From Theodoxus fluviatilis (taxonomy: Eukaryota; Mollusca; Gastropoda; Cycloneritida; Neritidae), in the NCBI GenBank assembly GCA_034096865.1, contig JAWQFJ010000654.1, positions 1-64,000 on the forward strand: a stretch of 64,000 nt of DNA, read 5' to 3'. The position numbers and the translations under genes were made by a program. The notes under the pieces were generated by a model. That model saw only the letters and a program-made list of their open reading frames with translations. It was not told the DNA's origin and searched no databases. Positions 23,104-33,486 of this stretch are shown here, piece after piece. The stretch's first letter is position 1. Each line of letters opens with the position of its first letter.

Positions 23104-25125
23104 TTACTGTGGCAAAGACTGGTAGTAGGCACTTTTCAGGTCTTTCAGGTCTTTGACACTGTAGTGTCTGTCAAGGGCTTGTCCAGGCCTGGACTTGGCC
23201 ACCACCAAGGCCTCCAAGGTGTCGGATCCCATGCTGCCTCTGAAGTGGGTCTTGTTCTTTCTCACTACTGAGAAAATGCGTTCACAGTGAGCTGATGAAT
23301 GAGGGATTGTCATTATGGCAAGCATAACCATGGGGAGGTGTGGGAAGAGGAGGTCTTCCCCTTCTTTCAGCTTGGAGATGGCGAACCATGTTGAGTCGTC
23401 TCTTTCTTGGATGCACTTGCTGATGTCTGTGCACTGGTACCTTGCGAACTCCAGCTGAATGTCTGAGGTTGTCACTCCAGTGGGTTTCAGCTTGGGGAAC
23501 CTCTTCAGAAAGTACCCCAAGTCTTCAAAGCTGCTCTCTACTTGCTTGGATGGATCCACAACTGAGGCATGGCTGAGCAGTTCATCAGAGAGGGGAAGCT
23601 TCTCCTTGATGTAGGTGCAGCTGGCTTGGTAGAACTTGACAACACACTGCAGAAACTCCTCATACCGCTCACTACTCGGATTTCTCTCCTGTTCCCTTGT
23701 CACAAGGAGTCTGGCCTCTTCCCCATAGAGGAGATCTGCTTTGCTCTTGATGTTCTCCTGTGATGAGAAGTCCACATCCATGACTTCCTTGTTCAGCATA
23801 GCTGTGGGCTTGACGAATCTAGTCAGCAAGTCTTTGTAGAACTTGTGCAGCTCACTCTTGAGGACATGGATCATGGGTTTCTCAGCCTGCAGCATTGTGT
23901 TTATTTTCTCGAACACCTTGATTATGTCTACAAGGAAGAGGCATATCAACTTGTTTTTGCGGGAGGCAAACACCTTCTTCAAATCCCCAGTTTTCTTCTT
24001 TGCTGAAGAATTGGCAGCTTTCTTTTCTTCCTGACTGAAGAAATCAAACAGCGCATCCCAAGAATTGATGACTCGAGGCAGGCACTTTCCAATGCTGAGC
24101 CATCTTGTTGTCACATGCTTCAGCATCTTCTCCTCCTTCAGATCAAGCAGAATCTGGAACATCTTCAAGGACGACTGGCGGCAGCTGCTCTTGTCCAGGT
24201 AGTAATACACGTCAATCAGAAGCTGACTTGGGCTGAATGGAAAACAACCTGCACCTTTCTCTGCTGCAATGTGGATCAGATGACACACACACCCTGACAA
24301 GTACAGATTTTTGTGTTCCTTTGTCATGCACCCATAGACTCCTGCCTCCTTTCCAACCATGACGTTGGCATTGTCACAGCCTAAAGCCAGGCAGTTATCC
24401 CAAGGAATGTTGTGCGCCACGAACTCAGCATTGATGAGACCAAAGATCTTCACACCAGTGGCTGAGCCTTCAATCGATGGGACAGAGAGAGCGTCTGAAC
24501 GCACTTCCATTGTGTCAGGGTCGATGGTTCGCACAATTAGTGGAAATAACTTGACACCACCCTTGTCATTGCTTCCATCCGTTGAAATTGTGAAGGGTTG
24601 CCGCTTCATCCTTTCAGCGAGAGACAATGTTGTCTTGGCTGCCATTTCTTTCACAATGGCAGTTCCCTTGCTTCTGGCACAGCTGAACTGTTTGGCAATC
24701 TTGGAATCAGGGAACATTTTCTTGACACCTACACTTAGTTTGTCCAATGCCGCCATTGGGAGGTTCAGTTCTACTGTCAAGTCTACCATCATCGCCTCAG
24801 CTCGAATTACGTCGATGTCGATTTGGGACACTTTCGAAGGAGGCGGTGTAAAATATTGACTGATAGGTTTTTGCGCTGCTGCGACCTTCTTCTCCTCATT
24901 TTTCTTCACATGCATTGGGCCTTCAACATGCCTTTTGATATCGTTGGCGCCACCACTGGAGATGCTGAACTGCTTATCACAAGTCGTACATTTGACAGTG
25001 GAGTCAGTGGTGCCGCGGACTATAAATGGATACTTCTCTGTGTACGCTGGAATGTAGACCTGCGACCTCCGCTGTTTCTTCGATGATTCAGAAACACAAT
25101 CGCTTGGCTTTCGCTTGGACGCCAT
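23104..25125 (-). CDS. hAT transposase with BED-like zinc finger
   Basis: Cuts and pastes the element. I chose the Met at 25125 (MASKRKPSDC, 673 residues), since the open frame's earlier 73 residues lie in repeated subterminal DNA. A basic N-terminus is followed by a BED-like finger (C46, C49, H66, H72). The catalytic region includes D183 in 'STDGSND', D251 in 'LGCDNANVM', and 'CVCHLIHIAAEKG' near 279-291, with 'TTRWLS' near 339-344. The C-terminal hAT dimerisation region spans about 595-645, including 'HCERIFSVVRKNKTHFRGS'. No stop or frameshift interrupts it, so it could be active. Exact catalytic residue assignment is by position in the family pattern, not by alignment. Confidence 0.9.
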   Translation of the reverse strand: MASKRKPSDCVSESSKKQRRSQVYIPAYTEKYPFIVRGTTDSTVKCTTCDKQFSISSGGANDIKRHVEGPMHVKKNEEKKVAAAQKPISQYFTPPPSKVSQIDIDVIRAEAMMVDLTVELNLPMAALDKLSVGVKKMFPDSKIAKQFSCARSKGTAIVKEMAAKTTLSLAERMKRQPFTISTDGSNDKGGVKLFPLIVRTIDPDTMEVRSDALSVPSIEGSATGVKIFGLINAEFVAHNIPWDNCLALGCDNANVMVGKEAGVYGCMTKEHKNLYLSGCVCHLIHIAAEKGAGCFPFSPSQLLIDVYYYLDKSSCRQSSLKMFQILLDLKEEKMLKHVTTRWLSIGKCLPRVINSWDALFDFFSQEEKKAANSSAKKKTGDLKKVFASRKNKLICLFLVDIIKVFEKINTMLQAEKPMIHVLKSELHKFYKDLLTRFVKPTAMLNKEVMDVDFSSQENIKSKADLLYGEEARLLVTREQERNPSSERYEEFLQCVVKFYQASCTYIKEKLPLSDELLSHASVVDPSKQVESSFEDLGYFLKRFPKLKPTGVTTSDIQLEFARYQCTDISKCIQERDDSTWFAISKLKEGEDLLFPHLPMVMLAIMTIPHSSAHCERIFSVVRKNKTHFRGSMGSDTLEALVVAKSRPGQALDRHYSVKDLKDLKSAYYQSLPQ

Positions 25126-25129
25126 TGTT

Positions 25130-25335
25130 GCACATGAACACTGCACATACCGGAAACGAAGAAGTTCGGCACTCTCCGGAAAAAACACTTCGTGCGTTGC
25201 GCTTGCGCACTGTACGAAAACGAAGTCACTCGGCAATCTTCGGAAATATTTTCGCGCGCTGCGCCTGCGCACTACAGAACAAACCCATTCGGCAATCATC
25301 GGTAGACCGCTTCGGAAAACGATTCGCGCACATCC
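25130..25335. repeat. Subterminal repeats of the hAT element
   Basis: Motifs close to gcgttgcgcttgcgcact recur (gcgctgcgcctgcgcact), each followed by related 'actcggcaatcttcgg' or 'attcggcaatcatcgg' sequence. A third, weaker copy lies nearer the coding start. In hAT elements such repeats are often transposase binding sites. Confidence 0.55.
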
Positions 25336-25486
25336 ACAGGCCAACGATTTTGGAAACTATTTTAATATAGTTTTTATTTTGATATTTCCGGAACGCAAAA
25401 TAAACTCCCGTATTTTCAGGAACGCTCGCCAATTTTTTTTCATTTCCGGACAAAATACGGAATTTCCGGATGGGTAGGCAGCCCTG

Positions 25487-25711
25487 CTAGAGTGATCACC
25501 ACAAGGTGTGCTAGAGTGATCACCACAAGGTGTGCTAGAGTGATCACCACAAGGTGTGCTAGAGTGATCACAAGGTGTGCTAGAGTGATCACCACAAGGT
25601 GTGCTAGAGTGATCACCACAAGGTGTGCTAGAGTGATCACAAGGTGTGCTAGAGTGATCACCACAAGGTGTGCTAGAGTGATCACCACAAGGTGTGCTAG
25701 AGTGATCACAA
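25487..25711. repeat. 24-bp satellite array 2, right part
   Basis: Continuation of the satellite after the hAT insertion, about 9 units, beginning with the duplicated CTAGAG. It ends at 'gtgatcacaactcacctcc', after which unique intron sequence resumes. Confidence 0.95.
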
Positions 25712-25885
25712 CTCACCTCCAGGTGAAGTGCATGATTGTTAGACTAGTTGATGAGAGTAAAGTGAGCATGAAAGCTGCACTCGCATCGCTTGGTTGGATC
25801 ACGCCACACAGTGAAACAAACAATGGAGTGCAGACCTAAGCAGTGAGGCAGACTTCTACAGTCTCTACTTGAAAGACGATATGAG

Positions 25886-26172
25886 CTCACAGCTTTGCAA
25901 TCAGAAATCCCACTGTCTGTCAACAGGTGCGAATTACAGCAACACGTGGAGGTCTCACAGCTTTGCAATAAGAAATCCCACTGTCTGTCAACAGGTGCGA
26001 ATTACAGCAACACGTGGAGGTCTCACAGCTTTGCAATCAGAAATCTCACTGTCTGTCAACAGGTGCGAATTACAGCAACACATGTGGAGGTCTCACAGCT
26101 TTGCAATCAGAAATCTCACTGTCTGTCAACAGGTGCGAATTACAGCAACACATGTGGAGGTCTCACAGCTTC
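25886..26172. repeat. 68/70-bp tandem repeat, about 4 units
   Basis: Units start at 25886, 25954, 26022, 26092 and a partial at 26162, each with ctcacagctttgcaatcag and 'ctgtctgtcaacaggtgcga'. The last two full units carry a 2-bp insertion (acatgtgg for acgtgg). Intronic, with no coding support. Confidence 0.93.
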
Positions 26173-26295
26173 AGTCTGTTTCTTGCCGCCATCAACAGAC
26201 ATATAAAATTCTATCCTTGCAGTGGACCGGGAACATTTCCCCTTTCAACACACATACAATTTCGCTCCTGACCTGTCTTGACAGACCTTCCCTAC

Positions 26296-26557
26296 CTATT
26301 CTTGACGTCACGGCTGAGGTCGTTGCGACCTTGGTTACGGAGGGAGGTCAGCAGCTTTTCCACCATGCTCTCCTCGGGTTCCTCGCAGGAGTCACGCCAC
26401 CGGTGCAGCAGGGTCAAGATGCACTGCGAGGTGGTCCTGTGGTCACTCTGAGCCTGTTTCACACTGGGATGGGGCAACCCCAGGTGCACCATTACATGCT
26501 GCCACTCGTCACTCAGATTCTGTGAGAGGTGACTCAGGGTATCATCCGACAGTGCCC
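26296..26557 (-). CDS. Host gene exon encoding a Death domain
   Basis: Acceptor ttgtcttcag, donor AATAG|gtaggg, 262 bp, entry phase 1, exit phase 2. The 86 codons give an almost complete Death domain, a six-helix bundle for homotypic assembly of signalling complexes. Visible family marks are 'LSHLSQNLSDEWQHVMVHLG' (helices 1-2 with the conserved Trp), 'SQCILTLLHRWRD' (helix 4-5 with the conserved Trp), and 'VEKLLTSLRNQGRNDLS' (helix 5-6). Cytoplasmic signalling is inferred from the family. Upstream phase fits exon 33486-33382 (Gly at the join), and downstream phase fits exon 18950-18760. It is the most secure exon of the gene. Confidence 0.87.
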
Positions 26558-26890
26558 CTGAAGACAAATGCATTACATGTATTGTATTGAGCTCTACTGA
26601 ATCGTGCAGTACGGAACTGTATTATACTGAACTTTATCAAAGCTAGGTAAAAGATGTGGACCACTGGATTCCTGCAGACAAAACAAAAAAGACTCTAAGG
26701 ACTGCCTGGCATTGTAGGGGTTAGTGAAGGATAAAACGCTTTGGATGTTTTTGTTTCAAACTTTACCAAACTGCAAAGACAGGGAGACCATAAAAGCAAC
26801 AACAAGGAATGTTTGAATGGATGCCATGTATGCATAAACCAGATGACACTGAACTGTCCTATACTGTACCAACATGGAATGGTGGAATGC

Positions 26891-27326
26891 AGAGGTGTAA
26901 GATGCAAGTGTGAGGTGTAAGATGCAAGTGTGAGGTGTAAGATGCAGGAGTAGCTCACACTTGCATCTTACACCTCACACTTGCATCTTACACCTCACAC
27001 TGGCATCTTACACCTCACACTGGCATCTTACACCTCACACTGGCATCTTACACCTCACACTGGCATCTTACACCTCACACTTGCATCTTACACCTCACAC
27101 TGGCATCTTACACCTCACACTTGCATCTTACACCTCACACTTGCATCTTACACCTCACACTGGCATCTTACACCTCACACTTGCATCTTACACCTCACAC
27201 TTGCATCTTACACCTCACACTTGCATCTTACACCTCACACTGGCATCTTACACCTCACACTGGCATCTTACACCTCACACTGGCATCTTACACCTCACAC
27301 TGGCATCTTACACCTCACACTTGCAG
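26891..27326. repeat. 20-bp minisatellite with an inverted junction
   Basis: From about 26953 the unit cacttgcatcttacacctca (and ctggc variants) repeats about 19 times. The preceding 26891-26947 holds about three units of the same repeat in reverse complement, meeting at aggagtagctcac. The two arms can fold back as a hairpin of about 55 bp. Confidence 0.94.
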
Positions 27327-27743
27327 AAGGGGAAGATACCCACCTTGCCAGATCTTGGTTCTGCTACTTCCCTTCAAGTTCAACCCATCTGCAAAGGAAG
27401 AGGTTAAAAAAGGGTTTTATACAGCAACTTATTTCTCACGTCTGCTTGACACTTAACCCTTTCATCACAGGACAGATCAATCAATTGTATACTGGCATCT
27501 GACAATAAACGCAATGACAGACTGATGGGTAACACGTAGTCGACTACCAGCATCATCTCCACTTCCTGGGCAGTATTCCCCCCACTGGATGTTGGCTCCG
27601 GGCCTCAGACAAGAGCAAACCATGCTTCAGTGTGCCATCTTTGCTCTCACAGGTATGCAGTTGTAACTGCTCCCATGTTGGAGAGACAATGCAAGCTATG
27701 CACCTTGCCAAAGCATGAAACTCTGGGATCTGCAGTGCTTTTA
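27327..27743. other. Intron sequence, no supported exon
   Basis: Single-copy DNA between two satellites. A minus-strand open frame through 27553-27735 has an acceptor-like cactgcag, but available donors give lengths that break the phase 1 frame of the flanking exons. Confidence 0.5.
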
Positions 27744-30700
27744 ACACTGCAACCAATGGACACAAGTGACTGCAACCAATGGACACTTTTGACTGCAACC
27801 AATGGACACAAGTGACTGAAACCAATGGACACAAGTGACTGCAACCAATGGACACAAGTGACTCCGATGCAAGTGACTGCAACCAATGGACACAAGTGAC
27901 TGCAACCAATGGACACAAGTGACTCCAATGCAAGTGACTGCAACCACTGGACACAAGTGACTGCAACCAATGGACACAAGTGACTGCAACCAATGGACAC
28001 AAGTGACTGCAACCAATGGACACAAGTGACTGCAACCAATGGACACAAGTGACTGCAACCAATGGACACAAGTGACTGCAACCAATGGACACAAGTGACT
28101 GCAACCAATGGACACAAGTGACTGCAACCAATGGACACAAGTGACTGCAACCAATGGACACAAGTGACTCCAATGCAAGTGACTGGAAACATTGGACACA
28201 AGTGACTGAAACCAATGGACACAAGTGACTGAAACCAATGGACACAAGTGACTCCAATGCAAGTGACTGGAAACATTGGACACAAGTGACTGCAACCAAT
28301 GGACACAAGTGACTGCAACCAATGGACACAAGTGACTGCAACCAATGGACACAAGTGACTCCAATGCAAGTGACTGGAAACATTGGACACAAGTGACTGC
28401 AACCAATGGACACAAGTGACTGCAACCAATGGACACAAGTGACTGCAACCAATGGACACAAGTGACTGCAATGCAAGTGACTGCAAACCACTGGACACAA
28501 GTGACTGCAACCACTGGACACAAGTGACAGCCACCAATGGACACAAGTGACAGCAACCAATGGACACAAGTGACTGCTACCAATGGACACAAGTGACTGC
28601 AGCCAATGGACACAAGTGACTGCAACCAATGGACACAAGTGACTGCAACCAATGGACACAAGTGACTCCAATGCAAGTGACTGGAAACATTGGACACAAG
28701 TGACTGCAACCAATGGACACAAGTGACTGCAACCAATGGACACAAGTGACTGCAACCAATGGACACAAGTGACTGCAACCAATGGACACAAGTGACTGCA
28801 ACCAATGGACACAAGTGACTGCAACCAATGGACACAAGTGACTCTCCAATGCAAGTGACTGGAAACATTGGACACAAGTGACTGCAACCAATGGACACAA
28901 GTGACTGCAACCAATGGACACAAGTGACTGCAACCAATGGACACAAGTGACTGCAACCAATGGACACAAGTGACTCCAATGCAAGTGACTGGAAACATTG
29001 GACACAAGTGACTGCAGCCAATGGACACAAGTGACTGCAACCAATGGACACAAGTGACTCCAATGCAAGTGACTGGAAACATTGGACACAAGTGACTGCA
29101 GCCAATGGACACAAGTGACAGCAACCAATGGACACAAGTGACTGCAACCAATGGACACAAGTGACTGCAACCAATGGACACAAGTGACTGCAACCAATGG
29201 ACACAAGTGACTCCAATGCAAGTGACTGCAACCAATGGACACAAGTGACTCCAATGTAAGTGACTTGAAACATTGGACACAAGTGACTGCAGCCAATGGA
29301 CACAAGTGACTGCAACCAATGGACACAAGTGACTCCAATGCAAGTGACTGGAAACATTGGACACAAGTGACTGCAGCCAATGGACACAAGTGACAGCAAC
29401 CAATGGACACAAGTGACTGCAACCAATGGACACAAGTGACTGCAACCAATGGACACAAGTGACTGCAACCAATGGACACAAGTGACTCCAATGCAAGTGA
29501 CTGGAAACATTGGACACAAGTGACTGCAACCAATGGACACAAGTGACTGCAACCAATGGACACAAGTGACTGCAACCAATGGACACAAGTGACTCCAATG
29601 CAAGTGACTGGAAACATTGGACACAAGTGACTGCAGCCAATGGACACAAGTGACTGAAACCAATGGACACAAGTGACTGCAACCAATGGACACAAGTGAC
29701 AGCAACCAATGGACACAAGTGACTGCAACCAATGGACACAAGTGACTGCAGCCAATGGACACAAGTGACTGGAAACATTGGACACAAGTGACTGCAGCCA
29801 ATGGACACAAGTGACTGGAAACATTGGACACAAGTGACTGCAGCCAATGGACACAAGTGACAGCAACCAATGGACACAAGTGACTGCAACCAATGGACAC
29901 AAGTGACTGCAACCAATGGACACAAGTGACTGCAACCAATGGACACAAGTGACTCCAATGCAAGTGACTGGAAACATTGGACACAAGTGACTGCAACCAA
30001 TGGACACAAGTGACTGCAACCAATGGACACAAGTGACTGCAACCAATGGACACAAGTGACTGCAACCAATGGACACAAGTGACTCCAATGCAAGTGACTG
30101 GAAACATTGGACACAAGTGACTGCAACCAATGGACACAAGTGACTGCAACCAATGGACACAAGTGACTGCAACCAATGGACACAAGGGACTGCAACCAAT
30201 GGACACAAGTGACTGCAACCAATGGACACAAGTGACTGCAACCAATGGACACAAGTGACTGCAACCAATGGACACAAGTGACTCCAATGCAAGTGACTGG
30301 AAACATTGGACACAAGTGACTGCAGCCAATGGACACAAGTGACTGCAACCAATGGACACAAGTGACTCCAATGCAAGTGACTGGAAACATTGGACACAAG
30401 TGACTGCAGCCAATGGACACAAGTGACAGCAACCAATGGACACAAGTGACTGCAACCAATGGACACAAGTGACTGCAACCAATGGACACAAGTGACTGCA
30501 ACCAATGGACACAAGTGACTCCAATGCAAGTGACTGCAACCAATGGACACAAGTGACTCCAATGCAAGTGACTGGAAACATTGGACACAAGTGACTGCAG
30601 CCAATGGACACAAGTGACTGCAACCAATGGACACAAGTGACTGCAACCAATGGACACAAGTGACTGCAACCAATGGACACAAGTGACTGCAATGCAAGTG

Positions 30701-32960
30701 ACAGCAACCAATGGACACAAGTGACTGCAACCAATGGACACAAGTGACTGCAATGCAAGTGACAGCAACCAATGGACACAAGTGACTGCAACCAATGGAC
30801 ACAAGTGACTGCAATGCAAGTGACAGCAACCAATGGACACAAGTGACTGGAAACATTGGACACAAGTGACTGCAACCAATGGACACAAGTGACTGCAACC
30901 AATGGACACAAGTGACTGCAACCAATGGACACAAGTGACTGCAACCAATGGACACAAGTGACTCCAATGCAAGTGACTGGAAACATTGGACACAAGTGAC
31001 AGCAACCAATGGACACAAGTGACTGCAACCAATGGACACAAGTGACTGCAACCAATGGACACAAGTGACTGCAACCAATGGACACAAGTGACTGCAATGC
31101 AAGTGACAGCAACCAATGGACACAAGTGACTGCAACCAATGGACACAAGTGACTGCAATGCAAGTGACAGCAACCAATGGACACAAGTGACTGCAACCAA
31201 TGGACACAAGTGACTCCAATGCAAGTGACTGGAAACATTGGACACAAGTGACTGCAAACATTGGACACAAGTGACTGCAACCAATGGACACAAGTGACTG
31301 CAACCAATGGACACAAGTGACTGCAACCAATGGACACAAGTGACTCCAATGCAAGTGACTGGAAACATTGGACACAAGTGACTGCAGCCAATGGACACAA
31401 GTGACTGCAACCAATGGATACAAGTGACTGCAACCAATGGACACAAGTGACTGCAACCAATGGACACAAGTGACTGCAATGCAAGTGACAGCAACCAATG
31501 GACACAAGTGACTGCAACCAATGGACACAAGTGACTGCAATGCAAGTGACAGCAACCAATGGACACAAGTGACTGCAACCAATGAACACAAGTGACTGCA
31601 ATGCAAGTGACAGCAACCAATGGACACAAGTGACTGCAAACATTGGACACAAGTGACTGCAACCAATGGACACAAGTGACTGCAACCAATGGACACAAGT
31701 GACTGCAACCAATGGACACAAGTGACAGCCACCAATGGACACAAGTGACTGCAACCAATGGACACAAGTGACTGCAACCAATGGACACAAGTGACTGCAA
31801 CCAATGGACACAAGTGACTCCAATGCAAGTGACTGGAAACATTGGACACAAGTGACTGCAACCAATGGACACAAGTGACTCCAATGCAAGTGACTGCAAC
31901 CAATGGACACAAGTGACTCCAATGCAAGTGACTGGAAACATTGGACACAAGTGACTGCAACCAATGGACACAAGTGACTGCAACCAATGGACACAAGTGA
32001 CTCCAATGCAAGTGACTGGAAACATTGGACACAAGTGACTGCAGCCAATGGACACAAGTGACAGCAACCAATGGACACAAGTGACTGCAACCAATGGACA
32101 CAAGTGACTGCAACCAATGGACACAAGTGACTGCAACCAATGGACACAAGTGACTGCAATGCAAGTGACAGCAACCAATGGACACAAGTGACTGCAACCA
32201 ATGGACACAAGTGACTGCAATGCAAGTGACAGCAACCAATGGACACAAGTGACTGCAACCAATGGACACAAGTGACTGCAATGCAAGTGACTGGAAACAT
32301 TGGACACAAGTGACTGCAAACATTGGACACAAGTGACTGCAACCAATGGACACAAGTGACTGCAACCAATGGACACAAGTGACTGCAACCAATGGACACA
32401 AGTGACAGCCACCAATGGACACAAGTGACTGCAACCAATGGACACAAGTGACTGCAACCAATGGACACAAGTGACTGCAACCAATGGACACAAGTGACTG
32501 CAATGCAAGTGACAGCAACCAATGGACACAAGTGACTGCAACCAATGGATGCAATTGACTGCTACCACTGGACACAAGTGACTGCAACCAATGGACACAA
32601 GTGACTGCAATGCAAGTGACAGCAACCAATGGACACAAGTGACAGCAACCAATGGACACAAGTGACTGCAGCCAATGGACACAAGTGACTGGAACCAATG
32701 GATGCAATTGACTGCTACCACTGGACACAAGTGACTGGAACCAATGGACACAAGTGACTGGAACCAATGGACACAAGTGACTGCAACCAATGGACACAAG
32801 TGACTGCAACCAATGGACACAAGTGACTGCAACCAATGGATGCAAGTGACTGCAACCAATGGACACAAGTGTTTGCAAACCACTGGATACAAGTGACTGC
32901 TACCACTGGACACAAGTGACTGCAACAATGGGCACAAGTGACTGCAATGCAAGTGACTGA
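27744..32960. repeat. 23-bp satellite with higher-order structure, 5.2 kb
   Basis: Basic unit of 23 bp containing GACTGCAACCAATGGACACA. A 15-bp variant (gactccaatgcaagt) is usually followed by a 23-bp variant with ggaaacattgg, giving longer composite units that recur dozens of times. On the minus strand all three frames stay open for 4-5 kb, because a 23-bp period rotates one stop-free unit through all frames. The giant readings (VTCVHWLQSLVSIGCSHLC repeats) are therefore artefacts. It ends in gact/gacc tetranucleotide repeats at 32957-33000. Confidence 0.96.
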
Positions 32961-33000
32961 CCGACCGACCGACAGACCGATCGACTGACTGACTGAAGGG

Positions 33001-33381
33001 ATGGATGGATGGGCAGATGATAAATAACGTTTCTCAGCCTTTCAAGGCAAAGTAAGGCCATTGACCTTTACTGGAAGTGGTTAAAATAAGAGCAAATCAA
33101 GTCTTGATAAGCCTAGTTACTTCCCTTTTTGAATGCTACAGGGAGAAGCAGTGGGTCTATTCTTACCCCCAACTGACAGGGGGGTTCCTTCCCAGGGAGT
33201 TCAAATGGTGTTAGATTGATGAGAACAACCCAATGACCAGGGGGTAAAAGAATGCAGATTGAGTGCCCAATGGTGGGTGAGAAGTCATATTATGAAAAAC
33301 CAGCACCTTTGCCTTGAAACCCTAGCACGCAGAGCACACCACTCACACCCAGTCATGATGTCACACTGAGGGCCTGCTTAC
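33001..33381. other. Intron sequence with a possible dispersed repeat
   Basis: Single-copy sequence. Around 33138-33175, cagggagaagcagtgggtct and 'attcttaccccca' resemble 62076-62111, suggesting two copies of an old interspersed repeat. No gene is seen. Confidence 0.4.
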
Positions 33382-33486
33382 CTCCCTTGTTCACGCTGCT
33401 GCTGACCATGATGTTGCCAATTTTCCCACTGACATTGCCGATCACCCCCGCAACCACTGGTGCGCTAAAGTGTGATGTTTGCACTT
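33382..33486 (-). CDS. Host gene mini-exon with Gly/Asn/Val motif
   Basis: Acceptor aatgtcattgcag, strong donor GGGAG|gtaagc, 105 bp, phase 1-1. It encodes 34 whole codons, including 'SAPVVAGVIGNVSGKIGNIM' and 'VSSSVNKG'. Alternating hydrophobic and Gly/Asn/Ser residues suggest beta strands, like short amyloid-type signalling motifs (RHIM-like), though the canonical (I/V)-Q-(I/V)-G core is absent here. It joins the 36036-35905 exon (Lys at the join) and the Death exon in frame. Exon likely, function inferred. Confidence 0.65.

Larger units (their letters stand above)
22913..25486 (-). mobile_element. hAT-superfamily DNA transposon, 2574 bp, apparently complete
   Basis: Bounded by 15-bp perfect terminal inverted repeats, cagggctgcctaccc at the left and its reverse complement at the right. 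CAGGG ends are typical of hAT elements. The 6-bp duplication CTAGAG is shorter than the classic 8 bp. Some hAT groups with 5- or 6-bp duplications are known. It carries one open transposase frame on the minus strand. The promoter side (25130-25330) has repeated CpG-rich motifs. It sits inside the 24-bp satellite. Confidence 0.92.

Noticed and set aside
27553..32952. 1799-codon open frame of Cys/Trp/His-rich repeats on minus
   Set aside because: All three minus frames are open because the 23-bp unit is stop-free. It is a satellite reading.
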